A DNA stretch of 64,000 bases from Paragonimus westermani. Its lineage: Eukaryota > Platyhelminthes > Trematoda > Plagiorchiida > Troglotrematidae. Positions 43,800 to 58,009 of this stretch are shown in pieces. A program made the translations under genes and the position numbers. The stretch covers positions 1 to 64,000 of the forward strand of contig QNGE01003667.1 in NCBI GenBank assembly GCA_008508345.1, given 5' to 3'. The notes beneath the pieces were generated by a model. That model was not told where the DNA came from. It ran no database searches and was given only the letters and a program-made list of their open reading frames with translations. Position 1 is the stretch's first letter. The number at the start of each line of letters is the position of its first letter.

Positions 43800-46530
43800 G
43801 ATCCCAAGACTACGACTTCTTTTTGAGCTGAAACCACAGAACTCACTAGGCCCGCTCAGCGATATTTCGATTACTGGTGAGTAGTAGGGGTTTTTGGTTA
43901 ATAGGACTTGACAATCACTTGGAAGTGTTTGTAACTTTCTTTTTCCTATAGACAGCGCCGGGAAACTTGCGTGATTTTGAATAGCGTCTGAAAACTTCTA
44001 TCACACTAGATTGTAAGTAGATGTCAGTGTTGGATCTCAAAGCTAGCTTCAGCTGTTTTCAAATTCCGAATCCACCCAACCTAGTTGACATTGGCTCACG
44101 GTATCTTAAACTTTAGTCCTGGTGAGAAGATCCGAAGCTTTTTTCTGACTGAATCAACGTGATGAAGAGTATCGCACGTGTTTTTCTCGTCAGCCGAAAC
44201 TCTCGCTTCACGCTGTCAATTATGCGTTGGTTCTTCAAGATTTTTATCAGTATCAGCGGATGAACAAGTTAGCAACTGTTAGAAAACTTATATGACTAAC
44301 AGTAAACAGCGTTTTAGCACCGAATCAAATAGATATTAACGTTTCAGTTGGTTGTTCGAACTTGTGCTCAGCCATATCGTTATATCTGTAGGTGATACTT
44401 GTTAAAGGTTTTCCTCAAAAATCGTTTATTATAAAGAAATAAATATTTTACTTACACGTTCCTTGAAAACTCCATTTTTTAAAGTCTCAGCTCCCTCGGA
44501 CATTTCAAGTTGATGGGGTCATCAAACTGGTTAAAAATCTGTTTTCAGAAGCGTCTCTTGGGAAACTTGATACATCTCGCTCTCGTAGTTCATTCAGAAG
44601 CATGAATCAGATGATAAAAGCCAACGGCTGATCTGATTGTATGCACTGTCGGCAACCACAATTGTACGGTGCCCCGTGTGCAACAAAATGAATTAATCTC
44701 AGTTAGACAGGAATTTACCCTAGATTATGGTTAACAGACGTGAATTTTGATCACGCGGTAAAACTGTGAGGCAGTTAGACGAATCTATGTTGTGTCCGCT
44801 CAAGGTAAACCGACGAGCTACTGATAATCTGGACTACAGACCACGGACCAAAATATGCAATGGCTGCTACAGAATTTGTTCAGTTAACCACTTAAGTATA
44901 TATACTCAGTTTTCCGGAAAAGATTTAACCCAAGGTGGCTTGGAGTCAAATCAGATGGAACCCGGAGTAAGATAAAAATAGGGTATGAAAACGCGCTACC
45001 GCTGGATTATTTCACTAAATATCACTTGCTCAAAGGATGAATTGCTCTGTATTGTTTCAAATTCACAAGCATATGTTATGAATAAAAGCTTTACCACCTT
45101 TGATTATTGTCAATGAAGTTATTTTCAAATAAAATTGCCCACTTGGTTCCCTCCTCAAGACATCGTGAGACGACCTATTTGATTCTGGAAGTGAGGAACC
45201 AACCGCACTAACTTCATGTTTCTGCTCACATTCCACCTTACACCCAGGACTAACCTGGTTAACATAAAGAAAGAATTTTGAACTAAATCCCTATAACTCA
45301 TTGTTTACTATTATGTATTTTCTTTTTATGTGAACAGTAAGATTTTATGTTCGCGCAGATGTTTCATTATGTTCTCTTTCGTGAATGAACACTGCTTTCC
45401 GTCGCGCCGTCCGAACGAGTTTCGAGACTGTGATTCGTCTTCAGTTGCGTTCATTTTAGCCCGTCGGATGCACCACACCGGCTGGGGGATTGGGTTACAC
45501 TCCACGCCGAAAGTGGTCTGTTGTAACATTCTACCAGGAGGGATAACCATGTGTCGTTTTATTCAACTCGTCAATCCTGCTGACCTACTCATTAACAATT
45601 AGTGGTCGTGGATATTTTCGAAGATTTCAAGTTGCAAATTTGTAGATTTATCAACAGTTCCCCTTATTTTCCAGTCTGATCATTTTATGATCGTTCTACT
45701 GTCAGTATCTGTGGGTAAAAATTCGAATGTCAAGCTCCTTGAATTTTGTTTGGTCGGGTCATCGAATCCGATTGTATAGGCCAACAGAAAACGAGGTGTG
45801 ATTGCTTTGTTTTTAAACCTTGAGAGAGACGATTACAAAAATAACCGAACTCACTTATAATTGGTGCAGTGGTCAGTTTCACAACGCACTGAAGGCTGCG
45901 GATTTTAGACAGACTGCAACAACTAGCGAGTAAATGTAGTGAATTTCCGGCCAAGGTGGGATTTATTAACAGGACTCCCCTACGGTTCTTTTGCCAGATA
46001 ATTCGCATTTAAAGCAGACAGCCCACCGATCATCCATTTATACGGGAACTTTGACGAAAACTTTCGATAGATTCCATCAAGAAACGACAATTTTTTAAGT
46101 TAGCCGGTAGTGCTTACCTACCAGGTGTATAACACATGAGATTCGCGGTCCTCTCTGTGCAACCGTCAGCATAGTCGACAAACGACTGTCTTCAGATGAA
46201 ATGGTATTTTATTATACAGTTATTATGGGGCCGAAACAACTGACTACATAATCATTCTGTTTTCAAGTCTAACTGTTTTTGTGCAACCTATACAATAGTC
46301 AAAATATCTGTTACCATAATCAATGGTTCAGTACCAAAGAACTTGACTGAACTGGACGGTGCTCATTTGTTACTAAGGCATACCAACCAGGAAACTCCCA
46401 GTTCAGACAGTGATGATTGCATGAACAATAGCCCCAAATTCTACTGTTGTTAAGATCGCAACGGTGAGCCTTATTTCACCAAAGGGTACTGTTAAACGTA
46501 CAGCTAACCATATTTACGTAGATAAGAAAT
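43800..46530. other. No recognised exon
   Basis: This is probably intronic if the TPM/MOLO1 gene spans 42.4-55.9 kb. A plus frame of 90 codons and a minus frame of 74 codons overlap at 45326-45602; neither has a clear domain. Confidence 0.35.
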
Positions 46531-46539
46531 TTTAGTTGA

Positions 46540-47700
46540 TTCTGGCCCAAATTGTGAGTTTCCTTGGAACTTCAGTGTCATAGGCACGCTGCATCCCGTT
46601 AACGGATCCATTGAGTTAATGTCTTCAGATCCGACAGATAGGTCAGATGATGGGGCTCAGACATTAGTAACACCATCCTATGTGTGCAGACCGAAGTCAT
46701 ATCAACAAATCCAGTTGGACAAAATCTGGTTTTGCCCGATAAAACCATACCATCACTGCTTCATTCGAAACTTCGACTGCTATCCAACCCATTCAGACAG
46801 GAAAATTGTAACAGGATGAGCGCCACGTGATAATCATGGGAGGCATCCCGAAAAGAATAACGGCTGAATTTTACTGTCAGTTGTGTGTTGAAGTGTTTCT
46901 ACTCTCGTACACAGGCTTTGTACTCTCTATGATCCTTGAGAAGTCCCAAAGCAGTGGCCGTTCATGTTTTGGTCATCTTGTCTTGAACACCACATAACCC
47001 GACAGATTTCATTTCCCCCATATCTGCGATTAATCTTCCACATTGAAAAAGATTTATTTTCCCAAAGGCTGACTCAATTTAAACACCCCATTAACTTCTC
47101 GTGTCTCCAGAGGAAATGATCCAAGCAGCCCTCACTATTCTCATCGGGCTGTGCAAGTTTGTGTATGCACCGTTCAATCTTTTGAAGTCTGTAGATTTGG
47201 TTTTGCGATAATTCTTTCGGAACTACGCCTTCCTTGAAGATATTCTTGTGGCAAGTGAGGAAGCTCAGTCCGATGCAAACCTTTAGACGCGCATAAAAAG
47301 TGATAAGGCCGCTGTAACTACGATTGTTTGTTTACTAAGTATCACACAACTTCTATTAGCATTGGGTAGTCTTTAGAATAGGTCACCTCCTTTGAGGATT
47401 ATTCTACTCAACAGTCCAAAATCGTGCCTATTTTCAGCTATCATTAGCTGTTATCGTTGGTTTGTTCCGCGATGTTTTTTTTTACCTAAATTGGTCTCTC
47501 ATAGACTCACAAAAATAAGGATAACAAATGTTTCGTCTTGTCCCCAGGTCGAAAGGGCACGTTCAACAGTCAAAAGAGTGCTAGCTGAGGTAACTGCATT
47601 GGTTCACTTGTTGATCCATAATCGGACAAAAATCACTTGAAAAACTGTTGCATCTCAGCTACACGGTGGTTTGATGTGCGGACGTGAGTTACTGCACAGG
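46540..47700 (+). mobile_element. Strongly decayed Ty3/gypsy pol fragment
   Basis: With frameshifts the plus strand gives a protease-like LVDSGPNCEFP at about 46530-46565, YAPFNLLKSVDLVLR (from about 47160; usually MPFGLxNAxQTFQR), then AFLEDILVASEEAQSDANL (usually YIDDILVAS) and, from 47392, LNSPKSCLFSAIISCYRWFV and VKRVLAEVTALVH, matching the connection region FPxPKxxxxLRxFLGxxxYYRRFI...ALAxATxLAH. Several stops occur. If the TPM/MOLO1 gene model holds, this is an old antisense insertion in an intron. Confidence 0.55.
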
Positions 47701-47719
47701 TTACTGGTAAATCCTCTAG

Positions 47720-50680
47720 CCTTAGGGCGCTGTAAACTCCTCTCAGAAAGAAGAGTTCAGCATATTTACTGCCCACAGTCTGTTGAGCCTTGCTTTCAGT
47801 GCCAACACACAAAAAATGCCTGTTTAAGGAAAATCCACATCTAGGTCAAATTTTGTAAATTCTAGTCGACATATAGGGCTATGAAAAATAAGGGTTCCTC
47901 GCTAAAGCCATGGCGGCCATAAGTCGAACTCGCCACTCGGAACAGTATTGCTCGCGGACTTGGAGATGACCCACACTTATAGCACCTCTGGACATGCTCT
48001 GTTCTTAATCTTGAGTTGCCCATGTTCAAATTCGAAGATTCGGCGGTGCACAAGACCAAAGCTGTCCAACCACGCCTAATCACGCCCCCACATTTCAGAC
48101 GTGTCTGTTCTACTTAGCTTACCTGGTTATTCGTTTCATTACCAAGCAAGTTGGCGAATGGTAACACTCGGAAACGTGCAAGAACTTACATAGATTGTGA
48201 AACACAAATAACCTTCACGAAACCCGGTACTTCCAACAATCCTGAAACACCGCTGCTGTATTCACAACTAGTCGTCAGTCCTTTAATCAAAAGATTACAA
48301 AAATATTGTAAAATACGAGGATTGTTCCGCCACATGGCAATACCACTTGACAAAAATTGCGAAACCGCTAGGATAACGTTCGGAGACGCACGTTCGAACG
48401 ATCTTTCAACTGTCTCAACTTCATATCGGAGTACAGATTTCCAATTCGGACTACTTCGACGTTGTAATTGTCAAAACTGAATGGATATTCATGACGCGAC
48501 TGATCAGGTTGATTGCTTTCACCAAAAGTTAGCTACCACATTGAAAGGTTGAAAAAATACTTAGCCCTTAACTAATCAGTCATCTCCTGTAGTGCTATTA
48601 AATTGATCGACCATTAAAATAGTTAGTGTTTGTACAAACTTGTATTTGATTTGTGTTTAGGTACTACTTTTCCTGGTTAACTTCTTCAGAAAACAGATGC
48701 CTGCTGAACTAATTTCGAATCCACTAAATGGAAACAGTAACTGACATGTTTTATGATGAAAATGTGGCCTCTCCACTTACCAGGATGTAAAACAGGGTAT
48801 AATAGTAACATCTGAAGCTGGATTTAAATGAGTTTGTTCTCCTCTGTATCAATTTCGTTCTGGGGTCCACTCTCCCCAAAGATCGTACACAGAGGTATTG
48901 TACATTGCCAGACTATTCTTTATACTTTATTCCGCACAGTAAGCACAAGCACACTAGACGTTGTCATGGCTGTTTCATAAAGTATTTGAAATCTCTTTTT
49001 GGACGGATATTCTCGTCGTTGACTCTCAGCTGTTGGACCCATGTGATCAAAACGAAATATCTCCTCAGTTCACTCTCATAACCCAATCACACCCATGTCC
49101 ACTCACGCGAACTACCGCATGGATAGTGTTCCGCTTGATCCTCCCAGTTTCCGCTTATTATTGAATGTTATTCTACCTTCTAACTCTGTCAAATACACTA
49201 CATCATGGTACTTTTCGGTTTTGTGTATTTCGGATTTAGCTCCTCATTCAATGCACTCACATACACCTTTGTCGTTCATACCACGTTTTTAGTGCATAAA
49301 CTGCCTATTCTCAGGTGCCTTCTATCCCAATTATGTATGCACTCATTGTGACCGTGGTCTGCATCTACGCGCATGCATTTTTAGCATGCTAGAAGGATCG
49401 CAAAAAGCGGACTAACAATGATGGTCGTAAAAACATGATGTATAACCTATGATTAGTTTCCCTGTCGCTTCATCCACAGCAGTCGCCTCCGAAGTTGATG
49501 GGATTCACAAAATTATTGATGTTCGTGCAAATATATGGGTCGCCTGCTAATCTGTTCACCGATCAAAGATTTTCTTGAATTTTGCGATTTAATATTTCCT
49601 ATGGTTGATACTATTGAACTAACAGGTTCATGGAAGGGCTCAACTTGGAAATTCTAACAGCCACTCACAGGACTTCGTGTGCATTTGTGAGAATAATACA
49701 GGAAACTAAACACTTTATCACTCGACTAAGGATAATCACCCTCATTGTGTAGAGTTAACCTCGTGAATATTTTTTATCAGTGTCAATCTTTTGGAAAACG
49801 CGTAATCAGAAACGCTAACCTACCATACCGTCGTCCTTTGAATAGAAAATAATCATTTTGTCAGATCCCGTATGACAAGTGGATGGTAGGTTCCATTCGT
49901 TGAACAAATAATACGCGAAAATCGATGCGTAGCTGAGCAATCGATCGGGGTTTTCATTTCTTTGCGATGTGAAAAAAAGTTGCAAAAGAAAATATATAAG
50001 TGGTGTTTTTGTAAACAGGTGTTGTTTCCAGACCTGTCCGGAAACGAGATAAGTTGAATAATGTCAGTTAATTACAAGCTAATTATCCAAGACAGGATTT
50101 ACTCTCATGTTGACAGAACCCGGTAAAAATCATGTTAGCATTATTGTGTTGATTAACTCTGTGCCAGCTGGGTTTACGAAGGAAGTCAATTTATCATACA
50201 CCTTAGTCAATTTCGTAAGAATTATGTTAACTATAGTACACACACTCAATACTCGCACTAGTTGCTTAACGATTCCACAGTCCAAAGACAAAACTCAAAC
50301 TGCGCACTCAGAATCTATTTAGTCAGTTAAGCAAATCATTGCTGAAACCGGCTGCTGGATCTTCTCTACGCGACAAAAAACATATTGACTTCAACTATGT
50401 AGACTATACATCCGAGAGTAACTAACAAATCATCTCTACACGTTTTGGCCGAAATCGACTATAGTTAATACACCTGGTTGTCAGAGGGTTTTATAAGCTA
50501 CCCAGCAGCTGTTCTCTAATTCCGACTCCACGATAATTAAGGGACTAAAGATTGTGTAATCAGACCATTGTTTTATGCCACTACGTTCACCTCAATGAGT
50601 GCGTTACAAGGACTCGATCAATATCACAATTTGCCGGCGTCTTTTTTGCAGGACCACATGATAATTTTTGTAACATTATG
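47720..50680. other. No recognised exon
   Basis: Presumed intron of the TPM/MOLO1-like gene. No domain seen on either strand. Confidence 0.35.
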
Positions 50681-50684
50681 GCAT

Positions 50685-50783
50685 ACAGTAATATGATCGG
50701 ACTACTAGAACTGTACACAACTGTCAGCGCTTTGTCATTTCTGCAATGGCCGAACGTCTTGTCGAGGAAATCTTTCCACCTAC
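50685..50783 (-). CDS. Possible internal exon of the TPM/MOLO1-like gene
   Basis: After an acceptor-like TCTAATTTTAG the minus strand reads RWKDFLDKTFGHCRNDKALT and VVYSSSSPIILLYA. TPM/MOLO1 domains have at this place a FAxxLRxxWxFGxCxNDVLLV segment followed by a strand. Position and strand fit between the two better exons. However, I could not find a donor whose phase clearly fits the 42.5-kb exon, and open frames of this length occur by chance here. Treat as a suggestion. Confidence 0.25.
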
Positions 50784-50789
50784 TAAAAT

Positions 50790-53700
50790 TAGATTGTTCC
50801 TCATTACCAAGATCTTTCAAGTCCATGAAGTGGATGACTGATAATTTTAGTCAAAGTTGATCCACGAAAATGTTTCATTCTCCCGAAGAAATATGTAATT
50901 AGGGTAAACCTGTCCGATTGAGTTAGCTGATGTTCGTGCGAGATTGTTCTATATCCACCAGAATGATTTCAAAACCTTTATCTTTCAATATGTAACCAGT
51001 CATATTGAGTACTGTACGCCATGTTGAGAAGTACACAAAAATCTTAATCACCCACCTCAGTGTGTTAAAGTGTGAATCAATCTAGGCATTTGCGATTGTT
51101 ATTGTACGATGGCAAACTTTCCACTACGTTACTTAAACTGATTGTTGTTTCATTGTTTGTGATGGAAATATTTAAATTTGCTCACCCAACTTTCAGTTTA
51201 TTCACAAGCGCGATGGCAATCACCGGGTTCGGGTTGGCTGGACTGCAAGCTGAACTGTCACGATTTTTCAGATTTCGGAACTCCTGGAGCAGCTCGTTCA
51301 AACGATTAACTGTGAGAACAATAAATAAGATGAAAGTTTGAGTTTATTTCATACTTAAATGAAAGTAATCAAACGATTAATTGAAACATGTCTCATTGAC
51401 ACAATCAATTTCAGCAAATACAGAATTACGTGAGTAGATAATGGCGCAAGATAACTACTTTATAATATTTCATGGAAGATTATTACTCATAAGAGCAGGT
51501 CAGGAAAAGAACCTTATGCAAAAAATTTCTTTGAGGTTGATCTCGAACGTTAACTCATCTTCTTCACATCAGGTGACCACAAACAAGTGGATTAATACGC
51601 TACCAACAAAATAAGTTGCTTGCAATTCTCATTAAGATTTTTTGAATAAAGAACATGAACGCCAGTTAAGTTGTTACAGAGCTTGCACTCTGCACAACAC
51701 GAGCGATCACAGAAACCGCAACGTCGGTCTGACAAAACGGTCAATCGGTTGTCAAATGACCAATCACGTCAACATGTGCACGCAGAACCGGGCAAGTTTG
51801 TGACGGAAACGGTCCGTGGCCCGGAGATCAGACACAGCCAGTGTTCTGTTATCTCAGTCACGTGATGTCAGTTCTGTTGGCGGACCAACTTGTTTGTATG
51901 CGACACTGAGTGTATTTACTGCACTCAGGATCCTTGAATCATGCATTTCCTCTACTCCAGTTCACTAATACGGCACAAACAGATGTTACGTGATGTTAAC
52001 ATTTTGTTTACCGACTTCATTCACGTGCACAAAACCATCGGTTTCGCTGACTATCCCTTCATGCACAAAAGTGTCTAAACAACCAGTACATGTGTCGAGG
52101 CACTTTTTGATGGCATACATCACGTGCAATTACTGTTCTTGTTAACATGTGCCCGTTCTACATAAGTTTTAATTTTGCTCACATCTCAATGTTGAAGCTA
52201 ACTAGAACCGCCTCAGCTGACAGGCAAATGACATGCTTAGGTGTCTAACATCGAATAAATATTTTACATTGGACCTTTCTCAGACCGATTTTAGATTCTA
52301 ATTTGGAAACAAATGTCATTTGTCTCCATTTTTTTACATTTCCCCAGAAGAATGACATTAATTTATTTTCATCTTATCAAACTATGTCAAAAATCCATAA
52401 TTTAATTTTGATCTAATGTGTTGTGTGACTGATAAAGTTTGTCCGTAACAACATTTACCGGTCGCACGTCTGTTCGTTGGAACTTCGGTTACCATAGTTA
52501 CACTCTCCTCTAGGTAAGACCATACAGTAACAAATGATTTGTGTTGCTGAAAGTGATCGTTTATTTCCAATCGCCCTTTCTCGTAGGACTGTCAGAAGTC
52601 ATAAGTTACGGTATGACTTTGCACGTGCCCATCAATCGTAGGCACGTGATGAGCATGTAAACACTCCCACTGTCTACAAATGAGATGGTGAACTCACAAT
52701 TATATGATAGCAACCATATGCCACTTTGCCACTTGGTTACATAATTTCTAACAATGATTTCCTGAGGCTCGTTTATTTACACTTTCGCACTTTGTTTAAT
52801 AGGGACGTTGGTAAAATGTTAGTCTTGCAAGCTTTGAACCGCAAACGTACTACAATAGAGGACTCGACTTTTTGTGTTTACTGAATGTCGTTCATCAGCG
52901 GGCGTCCTAACGCATCCCTCTCGTTCAGTTTGGCTTCACTTTCAAGCTTTCCTCCATCCGATTAAATCTAAAATAAGTTATCTTTGAGATAAAAAGGTAT
53001 TACTTAAGTCAAAACTCTCCACTCATTGAAGACAAATGCTGAACCCACTTTCTCTAGGTTAACAATCCCCCACAAGTATCTTTATGTATTCAATTTAAGC
53101 TTCTGTATGGTCTGTTAGTCGAACCAACATTTTGGTTGTAACAAAGCTGTCGCTTTGATGTAATATGACCACAACTGAAAGACACGAGCTTTATGAATTG
53201 AAACGTTTATGAATGAGAATGTTTAAGTCTAGTGACGTTGCGCTTCCCATTCTCAGGTTTTGTGTAGGTTAATATGTTTTTCAAGTATTTAAATATGACA
53301 GACTGTAGAGAAGTACGGAGGTTACAAGCCCTTCTGTGAGAGTGCCTCCCCGAGGGTTGTAATTAATGAGCCTATTGTTCACAACATGAAGTCCCCGAGG
53401 TGGTAAACTTGTGCGACAAAATTCGTTGCATACAAATGGATGGCATGGCTTACCATGAAAGGCATCAGTGTAAATACAGTAACTCAATCATATAAATTCT
53501 CTATGCCGACCCCTACCTATATAATGTTTATCGGCAAGAAAGAATCGAGTTTTAGTGAATTACAACACCACGTTTTTGTTATCTATCGATTCAAGAGGGC
53601 TAGCAAACCAATCCGACCAGAGTAAGTCGTACAGTAATATACATTTGGTTATGCAAATACACGCGAAGTTGAACAGTAGTTAACTACAGACTCTTCCGAC

Positions 53701-55660
53701 AAATATAACTTGTGCTCATACTTGGCCTGTTACATTTAGAAAAACACCCTTCCGAAACATCCTTTCGATCCAGATCGACTTTAAGCTAGAAAAAACGGAT
53801 CGAAAAATCAATCACACTAACACAGTCTTGAACCCAAGATACAGCAATACCACTTTCTTTAAGGACAAACAGTCTGACCAATTTCAATCCACATCAAACC
53901 AGTTCACAACATGATATCAAGCAAATTGTGATTTCGAGGCAAAAGTCTATACAATAAATTTTCACTTATTAGACGATTATATCAAATTTCGTTTAGTTGT
54001 CTCCAAAAAACATTGACCAGCAGTCAGGATCAACAAGGGACCTCTAATTTTCAAAATTGACAACGTCGAAGGCTAACACAAAAAATCCGCTCAGATTCAC
54101 CATTGTTTCTAGAATAACTATTTCAAGAAGTAAATCGGATCTTTCGTAATCGAGTTTCACACTGGGAGTTATAATTTAGTTTACCTTTTTCTACGTCATT
54201 CCTTTGAATTCTTCTCATTTTTCGATTGTACTCTGCAGCGGTGTCGTTTTAATGTCCAGTGATCTATTGCTTTCATCCGTTAACCGACCCCAAAACGAAT
54301 TTGCCTGTTTATTAGTGAACGTGCTGTTCTCCAAAGTGATTCGATTATTAATCAGTTGTAAGATATCCGCACCAAATTTGGTACGAAAGAAGTTGAATAG
54401 TTTGGGCGTCGTGTTTAACATGATATTGATAAACAGATTGGGAATAACACAACGTTACGACCAAGTTGTAATACTCTACGTTTCAACCATCTCGGGTGGC
54501 CTTCCTCAGAGCAGTCTGTACAGTGCAATATTCTACTGCATAAGTTTAGAAGTATAAAGCGAATTTTAAAGGCTGTCATTTACAGTGTATTCAAAACGTT
54601 CGTTTTGGAATTCCCCGCACCTCTACATTACGTTTAGATATTTGTTGAAAACTTATGGAACTCAAAGTGGTATATGTGTAAACAAAATGCGCAAGATGGA
54701 ACATTAATTGCAATCTCGCGGCTACATTTGAGAATAACGAGAGTGTACTGAAAGCAGATGTCCCCAGAATCACACAATTTTTTCTACTAAGTACTTATTG
54801 TTGGGGCTGTCTATGGTAGATTTCTGAGTTCAGCTCATATTGCTTTACTGAAGTACCTGTTACATAAGGTGATATAAAAAAACAATCAGCTTCACAATGA
54901 ATAGAACAACGTCCACAATTGAACGTATCTTCCGCACGCGGTTTTCACTGTCTGTTGGTTCATATTGGTGTATCTCCTAGACTTTAATTTCGTTGTCGTT
55001 AGAGTTTGACTTTTACGAAAACTCACTCTGAGGATGAACTGAAGGGCCACGTGAAATGGTGTGGAAATCACTACTCCGTTAACTAGTCCTAGTGAAATAT
55101 CCCCATTTTCCAGGGTCAAATCAATCGATTTGTCCCTTCATCTTAAAGCACTGACAAATAGCTGTTTTGATCACCCTAGTCATAGTCTATGTGATGTCAC
55201 TAAACAACCATGGTGGACAATAAAATTTGACTGACAAAAGATTTGTATACTTCCTTTCTCCACATTTGGATAGTCATATCATTTATTCACATAGACGGGC
55301 AACCCAAAATTTGGCAAGTATCCTGACGATCAAAACATGTGATTTATTTGTTGTGCAGCGTACTGACTTTAATTTCAGCGACACAGCTTAAGAATCACTC
55401 TCTCGTCTGTAGTACATTTCATCTTGAAGAGTAACGTCTGCTAATGTCTCGAATGAACGTTGGTCAGTTTGGTAACAAATCAAGCATATAGATTAGTAAA
55501 ATCAGTAACTATGAGTACCACAACAACCGCTGCTTAACTTTTTAAACAATGATATCACACACGGTAACCAAAACCAAAACCAGCTTATTTTAAGAAGAGT
55601 GAACTGTACTACACTAGTTTCGGTCATTTTGTTTACAAACTCCATATTCGACCTCATACT
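50790..55660. other. No recognised exon
   Basis: Presumed large intron(s) of the TPM/MOLO1-like gene. Exon 2, which should contain the Cys-rich CxC...C part and follow a phase-1 donor, was looked for and not found. Confidence 0.35.
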
Positions 55661-55667
55661 CACTCAC

Positions 55668-55884
55668 TTTGGTTTACGGTAAGAAGTCGATCAACGTCAC
55701 ACACGTAAGTCTGGGCATGCTCGTAGTTTCCTTTCAGTGGCAAACAGTCTTCTTTGGCACGCATAATATTCGGGTAAGACTGAACTTGTGCAGTGAATTC
55801 CAACGGATAATCGGCTCGCGTTCGCTCGTAGAGAAATATGAACAAAAAGATTGTACACAACAACGATCCGTTTCCTCCAAACAT
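55668..55884 (-). CDS. First exon: signal peptide and start of a TPM/MOLO1-like domain
   Basis: From ATG at 55884 the frame gives 72 codons. Residues 1-24 form a signal peptide with hydrophobic core SLLCTIFLFIFLY and small residues near the cut (TRA). Then come VQSYPNIMRAKEDCLP and QTYVCDVDRLLTVNQ. The pattern YPN(P)xxxxxxC...xxVCDPDxxLTxxQ is the start of MOLO1-type TPM domains, including the CD-DxLL motif. The exon ends at a strong donor, CAAA|GTGAGT, phase 1. The protein would be secreted or anchored outside the cell. With the exon at 42399-42548 it forms a plausible 13.5-kb gene. The other open frames over this stretch have no such features. Confidence 0.55.
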
Positions 55885-55889
55885 GATGT

Positions 55890-58000
55890 TTCGAGCGGTA
55901 ATTTTTCAGAAATGATCCGACACCAATTAACACCTTATGTGTGAGTACTTAAACGAATCATGCCTGACTGGTAATTTATATCGATATCAAATTGTGCGCA
56001 TACGCGGTCGAAATCGTCACAACGTTGTCCGAGCAAATGCAGTATGCGATACAGTATTGTTTATGAAAATTCGAACATGTGTTTACACATTGAGAGGGCA
56101 TGTCCATCCAACCGTCCATCTATATGTCTACCGGCCTTCTACACGTACCTCTAAACGGATGTTAAATACCAAGTTGCGAATCAGACGTCAATTATGTCCC
56201 AGTGTCACTGGTAACCTACTACCCAGTTATTTAATCATTGTATCAACCGACTATTCTATTTACAATCTTCTGAACATCCGATACATTAGTTGGTCTACAT
56301 TTGCCAACGAGAATTCAAACCGATTTAGGCACGTGTGCTGATCACGTTGTGTATTTGGAAATAACACAAATTCTGGGGTTCAATATTTTGTTAATATGTC
56401 AAATGACTACAAACGACCACTAAAAAGGTTCATGTTTTCGTTGCTGAAACAATTTTTACTACTGGTTGCACCATTTTCAACCTGATTCGTTAGTTACGTT
56501 ATAACGTGTTTACAGAAGCACGACCTCTGGGAAAGGCGTCGTCAAACATAGTCTTAGATTGTTCATTATTCTACATACCATAATGTGCCCTCTTTCTACT
56601 CTAGGTGTGTGATAAAAAAATTATGCTGTTTGAGAGTAAGAAGGAAGTTAACGAATTTGCATACGACTGACCTCATCCTTTCGAAATTAGTGTGTTACGG
56701 TATCCGAAGCCAAAGGACGCTTATGAAAAATGCATCACATGTGGCTCGAGCTGAATCACTTGTGATTGCACTCACGCATCATGCATCCAGTGTAAACCCG
56801 AATAAATATGACTAGGAAGTGTGTGAATGCAGACCTTTCTGGTTCAGCCGGTCAGAGATAAGTAACCAGATGATAGACTAGAATGAAAGTGAGATATTCA
56901 TCTAACGGAACCAGAGAATAAGGAGTCAAATGATAAGATTTTAGTTGAGAACAAAGAATCTGATAATATAATCCCGGAAGTATTTCACTGCAAGAGTACA
57001 TATTAGTACAACATATTAGTACATATTAGTAAGATCTGGATAAGGTTCGGACGGAAAGTAAAAGTCTATGGTTGGAGCGAAAACGAAACAATATCTTCAG
57101 CAAACAAAGGATATACACAATGCATACATGTATGTATTTACCAGTGTCGCATAAAATACCTCCTTCGTTGTCCGCAGTAGCACCATCACTATCTGATCAA
57201 ACTAGGTATTGGATTTGACCTTTCCCACTGCGTTTCCTTGAACCTAGTTTCAGAATACTGCAGTTAAACAGAAAATATGCGACTCAGCAGATTTCATGCT
57301 AAAAGTTACACCTCCTGTTTAGTCGGTCGTTGGTCGTTGGAAGATCCATGCTCAACCAGCGGTTGGCGGGGAGTGGGGAAATCCTTTGTAGCACACAGCC
57401 CTACCTGCCTTCAGGCCAATGAAGGACATTTAGAACCCTCGCAGGCTGACGTTGCCAGTGTGAACCATGAAGAAATTTACATTCAGTACATAACTACTGC
57501 AGCGATAACAATAGGTGAGTGTATAGAATTATTCCTTGCTAATTAGTAGTCTTCGTCTCATTTCTGGCTTTAATTGCGTCTAAGTGTTAAGTAGGTTTGA
57601 GAGACGGAACAATAATTAGCAAACAGAGTTACTAGTAAGAAGTAAAGAACCACTTAAATTAATGCTGGTGTTTACTGGAGAACATGGGTTGCCTCTTAAC
57701 AGTTACTTCGGTTCTCGCGGGGCCAGTAAGGGATGCAGCACTAGCCGGCAAGAGCCCCACATCGATCCGAAAGAGTGTGTTATTCAGAGATTTAACTGCA
57801 TACGAGTTATGCTACAATATCAACGAAACCACTTGTGTATATTTATTGGGTTCGTGATCTCCTTAGTCTCTCGCGAACACGATTTTGTGTGCAACTGTGT
57901 GGAGCTCTTTTTATGAGATAGATGGAGAAATTTTATCTGGTTCCAGCTATAGTAAAACTTGCACCGTCTTATACCCGTTTTGACCATGCTGACATGAGAC
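55890..58000. other. No recognised gene; candidate 5' flank of the TPM/MOLO1-like gene
   Basis: The first few hundred bases are the expected promoter side. A 134-codon plus frame (55937-56341) has no motif. A small tandem repeat of an ACATATTAGT unit occurs at about 56999-57030. A frame at 57277-57546 ends at a good donor-like AATAG|GTGAGT but is otherwise unsupported. Confidence 0.35.
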
Positions 58001-58009
58001 TGAAAAAAT

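Noticed and set aside
45330..45602. Plus frame with a VAFILARRMHHTGWGIG stretch that recalls a TPM domain
   Set aside because: It is on the opposite strand to the two MOLO1-like exons and the resemblance is limited to a few residues.
55937..56341. 134-codon plus frame next to the MOLO1-like first exon
   Set aside because: No domain or signal; opposite strand to a better supported exon; no splice sites that make sense.
57277..57546. Frame ending at a good splice donor
   Set aside because: No convincing acceptor and no domain; donor-like sites are frequent.
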